This document shows, piece by piece, positions 53,603 to 62,718 of a stretch of 64,000 nucleotides of DNA. The stretch spans positions 62,001 through 126,000 of the forward strand of contig NZ_JAFLHG010000005.1 of NCBI RefSeq assembly GCF_018717645.1, in the 5' to 3' direction. How positions within the stretch are numbered: position 1 is the stretch's first letter; every line of letters begins with the position of its first letter. The stretch comes from Microbacterium flavum. GTDB taxonomy: Bacteria > Actinomycetota > Actinomycetes > Actinomycetales > Microbacteriaceae. The notes beneath the pieces were generated by a model. The model was given only the letters and a program-made list of their open reading frames with translations. It ran no database searches and was not told the DNA's origin. Position numbers and translations under genes: made by a program.

Positions 53603-56466
53603 GCGCCCTCACCCCCCTCGCGCTGCTCGGGGGAGCCGGGGGTCTGATCCTCCGGCGCTGCCGTCTCGGTGCCGCCCGGCTCCGTCGGCACCTGCGGGTC
53701 GGCGGTCTCGGCGGCCTCGGCGGCGGCGGAGTCGGGCTCCGACGCCGCGTCCTCCGCGGTCATCGCGTGGGGGAGGGTCGCGGCATCCCCGAACAGCGTC
53801 GTGAACGGATCGTCGACGGGCACCTGCTCGACCAGGACGACCGTCGGCGCCGCCGCCGTCACCGCCACGGGCTCCGTCGCGGGCGTCTCGGGCGCGGGTG
53901 CCCACCGGGCGCCCCACGCGGAGTCGGCTCCCGCCATCGCCCGGCGCAGATCGTCCTCGCCCATGGCGGAGAGCTCCCCGGCGACCGCGAAGCTGTGCTT
54001 CACGTACTCGAGGACGACGAGGAACGCGATGACGAGCAGGATCCAGAGCATCCAGAGGAAGAGGAGGGTCGCGCTCTGCTCGCGCACGAGCCACGCGATG
54101 ACGCCGAGGACCACCATGCCGCCGAGCCCGACGAGCAGGGTGACGCGGAGGATGTCGGGGTAGCGGTGTGCGAACGGCCGCGCGCGGCGGTCGAGCTCGC
54201 TCTGGAAGCGGCCGCGGTCGGAGAGGGCGTGGATCACGTCGGTCAGGCGGTAGCCGCGCCCGGTCACCTGCACGTCCTCGCCGATGAGGAGGTCGGTCGC
54301 GGCGATCTCGCGGTTGAACAGCCGGTTCAGGTTCGCGAGCCGACGGCGCAGGACGAGCCCGAGGCCCCAGGAGAGCAGCACGAACAGGGCGAGCACGCCC
54401 ATGAACCGCCACCAGTGCGCGCCGTAGAACCCGGCGATCGTCTCGCGCATCGCGTCGATCCCGTACGTGAACGGGAGGAAGGGGTAGATGTTGCGGAAGA
54501 AGCTCGGCATCAGCTCGATCGGGTAGAGACCGGATGCCCCGGGGATCTGCATGATCACGAGGAGGATGCACAGGCCGCGCCCCACATGCCCGAACGAGAC
54601 GCACAGCGCGTAGATGATGCTGACGTAGGCCAGAGAGATGAGCACACTCGTCCCGACGAACGCGAACGCGTTCACGGTCTGCACCCCGATGACGAGGTTG
54701 CCGACGCTCACGACGACGGCCTGGAGGACGGCGAGGGTGCCGAACAGGAGGAAGCGCCCGACGTAGGCCTGTCGCACCGTGATCGGCGCCACCCCCTCGG
54801 TGTCGACCTCGACCTTGAAGATCACCATCAGGACGAACGCCCCGATCCACAGCGAGAGGTTCGTGAACAGCGCCGCCATCGCCGAGCCGTAGGTCGCCAC
54901 CGGGAAGAGGGTGTGCGTGGCGATGTCGACCGGGGTCGCCACGAACTGAGCGATCTGCTGCGGTTCGAGACCGGTGACCGTGCTCAGGGTGCGCCAGGAC
55001 GAGGCCGACCCGAGGGCCAGAACGTCGGTGCGCGCGCCGTCGAGCCCGGTCTGGATGCCGGCGAGGTTGCCGTCCAGGCTGTCGAGGGCGCTCGAGGTCG
55101 CGACGAACTGTCCGTCCAGCCCGTCCAGGAGCGCGGCGGCCTGCGTGAGCTGGGCGCGTTGCGCGGTGAGCGCGGCCGAGAACCCGCCGGCGCTGGAGGA
55201 CAGCGCGGACATGGCGCTCGTGAGCGCCGGGATGGACTGGCTGAGAGCGTCCCGCAGTCCGGATGCGGAGGTCTGCGCGCCCTGGACGGCGGTGTTGAGG
55301 GCGTCCGCGGCATCCTGCACGGCCTGCACGGTGGACCCCGAGTTCGCGCTCAGCGAGGTGAGGTCGGCGAGGAGCTGCTGGTCCGCCGTGTTCTGCGCCT
55401 GCAGCGCGCTCACCACCTCCTGGAGCTGGGCGGCGACGGCGGGGTCGAGCTGACCGCCGTCGATGAGCTGCTGGAGCTGGGCGATCGCGGCGGCGTTCGC
55501 GTCGACGACGGCGGTCACGTCCGTGAGGGCGGTGTCGATCCGCGTGCCCGCCTGCCCGAGCGCCTGGGTCACGTGGGAGATCGACACGTTCGCCTGGGCG
55601 GAGGCGTCGGCGAGGAGGGTCGTCCCCTGCACGTAGGCGGAGGTCGCGGCGTCGGTGAAGTTCAGGACGTCCTTCTGGGCCTGCGCGAGGATCGTCTGCG
55701 CCTGCCCGATCGCGGTCTGGACATCGCCGAGCGTCGTGTCCACGTCGCCGAGCGTCGCCTTCGCGTTGCTGAGCGATGCGCGCGAGTTCTCGAGATCCGA
55801 GCGCATCTGGACGATCCCCGCCCGTGCGGCGCCGACGGTCGCGCCGGCCGAATCGAACGCGTTGAGGCTGTCGTTCTTCGCGTTCAGGAGCTTCAGCACG
55901 GCCGAGTCGCCGGCATCCTTCAGCGCCGTGGTCGCGGCATCGGCGACCTGTTCGATGAAGGCGCTGCTGATCTTGCCGTCGATCCCTGCGGCGCCCACGT
56001 CGGTGATCTTCGGCGCGATCGCGCTCGACTTCTCGTTGACGTAGTACTGCAGGGCCGGCTGGGTGAAGGTGCCCGTGGTGATGCTGAGGAGGTCGGCGCT
56101 GAAATCCGCCGGGATGACGATGGTGGCGTAGACATCGCCGCTGCGCACCGCCTGCTGAGCGGCGTCCTCGTCCATGAACTGCCAGCCGAGCTGGTGGTCC
56201 GCCTTCAGCTGGTCGACGACCTGGGCGCCGATGTCGACCGGGCCGGTCAGGTCGGACCGCGCCCCCTCGTCGAGGTCGACCACCGCGACGCGGATGTTCG
56301 CGGTCTCGCTGTACGGGTCCCAGAACGCGGTGATGTTGAACCACGCGTAGAGGGCGGGGGTGAGGAGGACGCCGAGGACGATGACCCACGTTCGGGGCGC
56401 GCGGAAGATCCGCGTGACATCACGCCGGAAGACGCGCAGGCTCTTTCGCACAGCATCATGGTACAC
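53599..56466 (-). CDS. YhgE/Pip-family membrane protein, copy 1 (long form)
   Basis: A 955-residue paralogue with an extended C-terminus. Span 1 is TWVIVLGVLLTPALYAWFNI, followed by TAFWDPYSETANIRVAVVDL. A predicted coiled-coil extracellular region covers about residues 200-490 with repeated Gln/Ala/Asp heptads. The ABC-2-like spans lie at about 515-715 (PGASGLYPIELMPSFFRNIY, then PFTYGIDAMRETIAGFYG). Beyond copy 2 it has two further spans near 785-830 and an acidic Ala/Glu/Pro tail. The start is GTG 56464-56466, directly beside the palindrome; another in-frame GTG is at 56449-56451. It is the first gene of the YhgE-YhgE-TetR operon. Confidence 0.9.
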   Translation of the reverse strand: MYHDAVRKSLRVFRRDVTRIFRAPRTWVIVLGVLLTPALYAWFNITAFWDPYSETANIRVAVVDLDEGARSDLTGPVDIGAQVVDQLKADHQLGWQFMDEDAAQQAVRSGDVYATIVIPADFSADLLSITTGTFTQPALQYYVNEKSSAIAPKITDVGAAGIDGKISSAFIEQVADAATTALKDAGDSAVLKLLNAKNDSLNAFDSAGATVGAARAGIVQMRSDLENSRASLSNAKATLGDVDTTLGDVQTAIGQAQTILAQAQKDVLNFTDAATSAYVQGTTLLADASAQANVSISHVTQALGQAGTRIDTALTDVTAVVDANAAAIAQLQQLIDGGQLDPAVAAQLQEVVSALQAQNTADQQLLADLTSLSANSGSTVQAVQDAADALNTAVQGAQTSASGLRDALSQSIPALTSAMSALSSSAGGFSAALTAQRAQLTQAAALLDGLDGQFVATSSALDSLDGNLAGIQTGLDGARTDVLALGSASSWRTLSTVTGLEPQQIAQFVATPVDIATHTLFPVATYGSAMAALFTNLSLWIGAFVLMVIFKVEVDTEGVAPITVRQAYVGRFLLFGTLAVLQAVVVSVGNLVIGVQTVNAFAFVGTSVLISLAYVSIIYALCVSFGHVGRGLCILLVIMQIPGASGLYPIELMPSFFRNIYPFLPFTYGIDAMRETIAGFYGAHWWRFMGVLALFVLLSWGLGLVLRRRLANLNRLFNREIAATDLLIGEDVQVTGRGYRLTDVIHALSDRGRFQSELDRRARPFAHRYPDILRVTLLVGLGGMVVLGVIAWLVREQSATLLFLWMLWILLVIAFLVVLEYVKHSFAVAGELSAMGEDDLRRAMAGADSAWGARWAPAPETPATEPVAVTAAAPTVVLVEQVPVDDPFTTLFGDAATLPHAMTAEDAASEPDSAAAEAAETADPQVPTEPGGTETAAPEDQTPGSPEQREGGEGA

Positions 56467-56468
56467 CC

Positions 56469-56492
56469 AAAGTGCACACCGGTGTGCACTTT
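56469..56492. promoter_or_regulatory. 24-bp perfect palindrome at the head of the YhgE operon
   Basis: Half-site AAAGTGCACACC followed by its exact complement, ending two bases upstream of the YhgE GTG start. Length and symmetry suit a TetR dimer site. A bound repressor would cover the likely transcription start. No Shine-Dalgarno lies between the site and the GTG. Confidence 0.85.
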
Positions 56493-56512
56493 ATGACCGC
56501 TCCGATGGGTGG

Positions 56513-58375
<1,863 letters not shown>

Positions 58376-59014
58376 TCAGAGCTCGTGCTGGCGGCGAAAG
58401 GCGGCCTCGGCGCGATCCGCGTCGCGCGCGAGGAGCGCGGCTCGCATCTCGCGGTACCCGTCGTCTCGCTGCTCTTGCGTTCTCCGTGTGGGTCGGCGAC
58501 TGCGAAGGTTCCGCAACACCATGACGCCCGTCTCCCGCATCACACCGTTGAAGACCACGTTGCCCGAGAGCGAGGTGGTGTACCGGACGAACTCTCGGGC
58601 GGTGTCGAAGATCGCGCCCTCGTCTCCAGCCGCGTTCGCGGCGATGACGGCGTCGATGCGCTCGACCGCCCCGGCGAGCTGCAGGTCGTCCATCCTGGCG
58701 ATCGACATCCGGAGCGCGATGCCCGCCTGGTAGCCGGAGTACTCGAGCGTGTCGATGATCCGCTGGTCGTCGACTTCGGTCACCCGGGTGTACCGGCTCG
58801 CGACGACCTCGACCATGCCGAGCTGGGTGAGCCGCCGAAGCGCCTCGCGCACGGGTGTCCGCGATACCCCGAGACCTCGCGCCAGCTCCCCATCCCGCAG
58901 CACCTCGCCCGGGGCGAGCTCCTCCGTGATGATCGCAACACTGAGCCGCTCGAACACGTCGTCTGCCAGCGTGCGAGTCGTTGCCGAGACGGGGGGGCCA
59001 TCAAGTAGGGGCAC
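58376..59014 (-). CDS. GntR-family regulator, third paralogue
   Basis: A 212-residue FadR-type regulator related to the tandem pair at 32.8-34.1 kb. The HTH reads LADDVFERLSVAIITEELAP then LRDGELARGLGVSRTPVREA and LRRLTQLGMVEVVASRYTRV. In the C-terminal domain the segment GNVVFNGVMRETGVMVLRNL corresponds to those of the other two copies. The start chosen is GTG 59012-59014, which has GGAGG six bases upstream; an ATG further up (59129-59131) gives a longer frame but lies in the shared control region. Divergent from the winged-helix gene at 59152. Confidence 0.88.
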   Translation of the reverse strand: MPLLDGPPVSATTRTLADDVFERLSVAIITEELAPGEVLRDGELARGLGVSRTPVREALRRLTQLGMVEVVASRYTRVTEVDDQRIIDTLEYSGYQAGIALRMSIARMDDLQLAGAVERIDAVIAANAAGDEGAIFDTAREFVRYTTSLSGNVVFNGVMRETGVMVLRNLRSRRPTRRTQEQRDDGYREMRAALLARDADRAEAAFRRQHEL

Positions 59015-59151
59015 AGAATCCTCCGACCTGAATCTACCGGACTGCTCAAAGGAAATGTGCCGGGGGTGGCGGATGAGGAGCGCAGGCGGTAGCGGGCGCT
59101 CGGCGAGGCGGCGACAGAGCATCCGCTGCAAAGTATCGATATATTGACCGC
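59015..59151. promoter_or_regulatory. Divergent control region of two regulators
   Basis: Contains TATCGATATATTGA at 59134-59147. The TATATT at 59140-59145 is seven bases from the GTG at 59152 and could be a -10 box for a leaderless mRNA, or part of a regulator-binding site shared with the other CGATATAT copies. Confidence 0.6.
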
Positions 59152-59784
59152 GTGAGTGTTCGTTGGGCTCCTGACCCCCTCAGGCTGCTCGAGGGTGATC
59201 AGGCGTCGGGCCGGCATCGCGACGCCATCGTGGCTCGAATCGTCGATGCGGGCATCCGGGCAGTCTTCGCCGAGCGCGACGTGCTGTCCGCCGGCACGGT
59301 CGCGCGATGGCTGGCGGTGGATGTCCCGAAAGCGACGTCTTCGCTCGGAGTGCTCACGGACGCCGGCGTCCTCGAGGCGGTGGGCACGGATGAGTACCGA
59401 ATCGCGAACGGGCGCGCCGAGCTCGCCGCTCTGGTCGAGTACGTGGGGCACGAGGTCTGCATGGCGGCCACCGTTTCGACCAACCTGATGTCGGACGCAG
59501 AACTGCGCGGGGCGTCCGCGTTCGCGCAGCAGATCGTCGTCGGCATCGAGGAGGAGCGACCGGACTCGGCCCGGATTGCGAACGCCGCTCTCACCCGCCA
59601 CCTCGTCGCGTGCTCACGCCAGCGGGTCATTCGGCTCGCGTTCTCGCGCGGCGAACTGTGCAGCGACCTGCCCGATGTGTCGAAGGATGCCCTCGAGACG
59701 TATCGCGCGCTGCGCGATGCCCTGCTGCAGGGCGACGCCGAGTACGTCGGATCTCTGCTGAGACACGTGCGCTCGCTGAGCTAG
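59152..59784 (+). CDS. Winged-helix regulator-like protein (GntR/FCD related)
   Basis: A 210-residue protein starting at GTG 59152. The N-terminal part (about residues 20-85) reads as a winged helix: RDAIVARIVDAGIRAVFAER, then AGTVARWLAVDVPKATSSLG and LTDAGVLEAVGTDEYRIAN. The C-terminal about 120 residues are helical, with AALTRHLVACSRQRVIRLAF, and look like a divergent FCD-type ligand domain ending LLQGDAEYVGSLLRHV, a typical FCD end. No Shine-Dalgarno is present. It converges on the Pr6Pr gene with a four-base overlap. The target is unknown. Confidence 0.75.
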   Translation: MSVRWAPDPLRLLEGDQASGRHRDAIVARIVDAGIRAVFAERDVLSAGTVARWLAVDVPKATSSLGVLTDAGVLEAVGTDEYRIANGRAELAALVEYVGHEVCMAATVSTNLMSDAELRGASAFAQQIVVGIEEERPDSARIANAALTRHLVACSRQRVIRLAFSRGELCSDLPDVSKDALETYRALRDALLQGDAEYVGSLLRHVRSLS

Positions 59785-60482
59785 CGATCGGTCGACGATC
59801 GGCTGCCGCGTCGCCGGTTCCACGCGACGACCATCGTCGCAATGGCACAGAGTGTCACGGCGATGCCGAGGCAGTACCCGACGACACCGCCCCAGCCGCC
59901 CGGCACCAGGTGAGGGTTCAGGAACGGGTACGGGTACCACCACCCCTCTCCGGTCACAGGGTTGGTGGTGCGTTCGCCGCGGAGGAGGGTGTAGCCGATC
60001 CACACGAGGGGGAAGATCGCAACGATGCCGACCGTCGACCACGCCGGCCGACGGCGGCGCACGGCCAGAATCAGATCAGCGAGCAGGAACAGTGGGCCGA
60101 TCAAGTGCAGCACCTCGTTCGACCAGGGCACCGTCGTGCCCTGCGGCAGGGGGACGTTACGCAGCAGCAGGTTGTAGACGATGCCCGTGACGAGCATGTA
60201 CGTCGTCGCGCAGACGAGCAGCGTTCCGACCGGCCGAGATTCGATGGGCGACCGGTTGCGCGCGGACTCGATGGCGCACCACGTCAGAGCGACGACGGCC
60301 GAGACGTTCGAGAGGATCGTGAAGAAGCTGAAGTAGTTCACGACGGTCGTCGGCAGGTCTCGGCCGCCATCGACGGCACCGGATGTCGTCACCGCGAGTT
60401 GGGCGATGATCGCCGCCGTGATGAGGGCTGCAATAGTCGCGCGAGCCAGTGTCCAGAGGATCGCGAGCGGCGAGGTGTTCAC
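59781..60482 (-). CDS. Pr6Pr family membrane protein
   Basis: A 233-residue integral membrane protein with six predicted spans. The family pattern is visible in YFSFFTILSNVSAVVALTWC, followed by GIVYNLLLR and the extracytoplasmic NEVLHLIGPLFLLADLIL with its His, and WIGYTLLRGERTTNPVTGEG followed by WWYPYPFLNPH. Members are often annotated FAR-17a/AIG1-like; no biochemical role is established. The GTG start is at 60480-60482. It is divergent from the receptor gene (76 bases between starts). Confidence 0.85.
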   Translation of the reverse strand: MNTSPLAILWTLARATIAALITAAIIAQLAVTTSGAVDGGRDLPTTVVNYFSFFTILSNVSAVVALTWCAIESARNRSPIESRPVGTLLVCATTYMLVTGIVYNLLLRNVPLPQGTTVPWSNEVLHLIGPLFLLADLILAVRRRRPAWSTVGIVAIFPLVWIGYTLLRGERTTNPVTGEGWWYPYPFLNPHLVPGGWGGVVGYCLGIAVTLCAIATMVVAWNRRRGSRSSTDR

Positions 60483-60558
60483 GCGAAGACCCTACCGGGC
60501 GTCGCATGCGAACCGATATGCCGATATATTCGCACGTGAGTTGCGAGAGGATGCTGAG
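60483..60558 (+). promoter_or_regulatory. Promoter region of the receptor-channel operon
   Basis: CGATATG (60514-60520) and CGATATATT (60522-60530) lie 28 bases before the ATG. TATATT at 60525-60530 fits a -10 box. GAGAGG at 60545-60550 is the ribosome binding site. The same CGATATAT word occurs at 34219, 58019 (inverted) and 59137. Confidence 0.6.
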
Positions 60559-62718
60559 ATGACGACTCCGCACGAGGGCGCCGATCCGGCCGTGAGCACC
60601 GCGCCGGGACGGAAGCTGCGCCGACCCCGCGGCGGTCTGAGCATCCAGTCCAAGCTACTCATCATGCTGCTCGCCGTGAGTTTGGTCTCCTCGGTGATCG
60701 TGGGGATCATCGGCTACGTCAATGGACGCGAATCGCTGCGCGAAGCGGCGACCGATCAGCTCACCACGATCCGCGAGCTGCGCACCGATGCGATCCGGAC
60801 ATTCATCACGCGCGCGGAGCAGGGGGTGGTTCTGGACTCTCGGAATCTCAGCGCTCAGCAGGCATCCGCCGCCTTCAACGCGGGCTGGGATGAACTGCAG
60901 CAGCAGCCGGTCAGTGCCGAGAACGACGCCACGCTCGAGTCGTACTACCGGGACGTGTTCATCCCGCAGTACGAGCAGCGCAGTCAGAAGGAGCAGTCCG
61001 ACTCCGCCCTCATCCCGACATCGAACGCGGGCAGGTATCTGCAGTCGCAGTACACGGCTCGCTTCGACGACTTCGATGCGGCGCTCGCCTTCACCGATGC
61101 GGGTGACGGCAGCGCGTGGTCGGCCGCACACGCCACATATCACGACTACTTCCAGCGGCTCATCGAACAAGTGGGGTACGAGGATCTTCTCGTCCTGAAC
61201 ACGACGGGAGATGTCGTCTACTCGGCGTACAAAGGCATCGATCTGGGGATCAGTGTCGAAGAGGGCGCGTACGCGCAGTCGTCGTTGGCCGACGCCTACC
61301 GTGCGGCCATGGCCAGCAACGACGTGAACGCGGTCGAGATCAGAGACCTGGAGAACTGGGCGCCGTCGCTGGGAAAGCACGCTCTCTGGGTGGTCTCGCC
61401 GATCGGCTCGGACGCCGGGGTGACCGGGGTGCTGGCGGCTCAGATCTCGCTCGATCAGGTCAACGCGGTGATGACAGGGAACCGTCAGTGGGCGGAGCAG
61501 GGTCTGGGCAAGACCGGTGAGGTGTACCTCGCCGGACGCGACCACCTCATGCGCAGCCTGGCGCGAGGAATCGTGGAGGACCGCGACTCCTACGCCGATC
61601 AGGTCATCGCGAACGGCACTCCACCCGACCGCGCAGCGCGCATGGCTTTCGTCGGAGGAACCGTCGGCCTACAGCCCGTCAACACCTTCGCGGTCGATCA
61701 GGCCTTGCTCGGGAAGAAGGGCACCGGTATCGCTCACGAGTACATCGGCAGCGAGAGCCTCGTCGCCTACGCCCCCGTGGACATCGATGGATTGGATTGG
61801 GTGATCGTCGCCCGCAAGGAGTCGTCGGAAGCATTCGCACCCGTCACCGACTTCACGCGTAACCTCCTCCTGTCGATGCTGGGCATCATGCTCGCCGTCA
61901 GCGTGCTCTCGCTCCTGCTCGCGCAGGTCTTCACGCGGCCCATCCGCCGACTCGTCGATGCGGTGCGGCGCGTCGGGGCGGGCGACCTCGCCGTTCAGGT
62001 GCCGACGGACTCTCGCGATGAGTTCGGCGACCTGGGACGCGCCTTCAACGACATGGCGTCGGGACTGCGCGTCAGACAGGACCTCATCAACGAGCAGCAG
62101 GCGGAGAATCGCCGTCTCATGCTCACCCTGATGCCCGAGTCGGTCGCGGATCGGTACAAGGCGGGCGAGCAGACGATCGCCGAACAGCACGAGAACGTCT
62201 CCGTCGTATATGCGGAGCTCGTCGGCTTCGATGACTATGCCGCGAGCCTGGACGATGGGCAGGAGGTCACCCAGCTCAACACGCTCATGCGGGGCTTCGA
62301 CGAGGCCGCCGTCAAGGCGGGCATCGAGAAGGTACGCACCCTCCGTGGGGGCTACCTCGCCTCGTCTGGCCTCGGGGTCCCAAGGGTTGACAACGTCCGC
62401 CGCGCGGTCGACTTCGCCCTGCTCATGCGCGATGTCATCGAACGCTTCAACGCGCAGAACAACGCGTCGATCGGACTGCGTGCGGGCGTCGACACCGGCT
62501 CGGTCACGAGCGGCCTCGTTGCGCGGACCAACCTCGCGTACGACCTGTGGGGCGACGCTGTGAGCCTGGCGTATCGCGCGCGCAAGGTCACCCCCGAGCC
62601 CGGTGTCTACGTGAGCGACGCGGTGCGCGACCGACTGCAGGACACGGTGGCGTTCGCCAAGGCGGGCACCGTGGAGAGTCGTGGAAGGACCCAGACCGTG
62701 TGGCGGGTGGAGGCATGA
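60559..62718 (+). CDS. Cache-HAMP-cyclase-like receptor with degenerate active site
   Basis: A 719-residue membrane receptor. One span (about residues 31-53) is followed by an extracellular region of about 380 residues with Cache-type features (LGKTGEVYLAGRDHLMRS), a second span (434-458), a HAMP domain (459-512) and a class III nucleotide cyclase fold (about 545-690). Fold landmarks are VVYAELVGFDDY, SIGLRAGVDTGSVTSGLV and YDLWGDAVSLAYRARK. The first metal Asp is Glu553, the second is Gly597 (RTLRGGY instead of KTxGDxY), the transition-state Asn is Ser669; Arg673 remains. Catalysis is therefore doubtful. The stop overlaps the MscS gene as ATGA. Confidence 0.9.
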   Translation: MTTPHEGADPAVSTAPGRKLRRPRGGLSIQSKLLIMLLAVSLVSSVIVGIIGYVNGRESLREAATDQLTTIRELRTDAIRTFITRAEQGVVLDSRNLSAQQASAAFNAGWDELQQQPVSAENDATLESYYRDVFIPQYEQRSQKEQSDSALIPTSNAGRYLQSQYTARFDDFDAALAFTDAGDGSAWSAAHATYHDYFQRLIEQVGYEDLLVLNTTGDVVYSAYKGIDLGISVEEGAYAQSSLADAYRAAMASNDVNAVEIRDLENWAPSLGKHALWVVSPIGSDAGVTGVLAAQISLDQVNAVMTGNRQWAEQGLGKTGEVYLAGRDHLMRSLARGIVEDRDSYADQVIANGTPPDRAARMAFVGGTVGLQPVNTFAVDQALLGKKGTGIAHEYIGSESLVAYAPVDIDGLDWVIVARKESSEAFAPVTDFTRNLLLSMLGIMLAVSVLSLLLAQVFTRPIRRLVDAVRRVGAGDLAVQVPTDSRDEFGDLGRAFNDMASGLRVRQDLINEQQAENRRLMLTLMPESVADRYKAGEQTIAEQHENVSVVYAELVGFDDYAASLDDGQEVTQLNTLMRGFDEAAVKAGIEKVRTLRGGYLASSGLGVPRVDNVRRAVDFALLMRDVIERFNAQNNASIGLRAGVDTGSVTSGLVARTNLAYDLWGDAVSLAYRARKVTPEPGVYVSDAVRDRLQDTVAFAKAGTVESRGRTQTVWRVEA

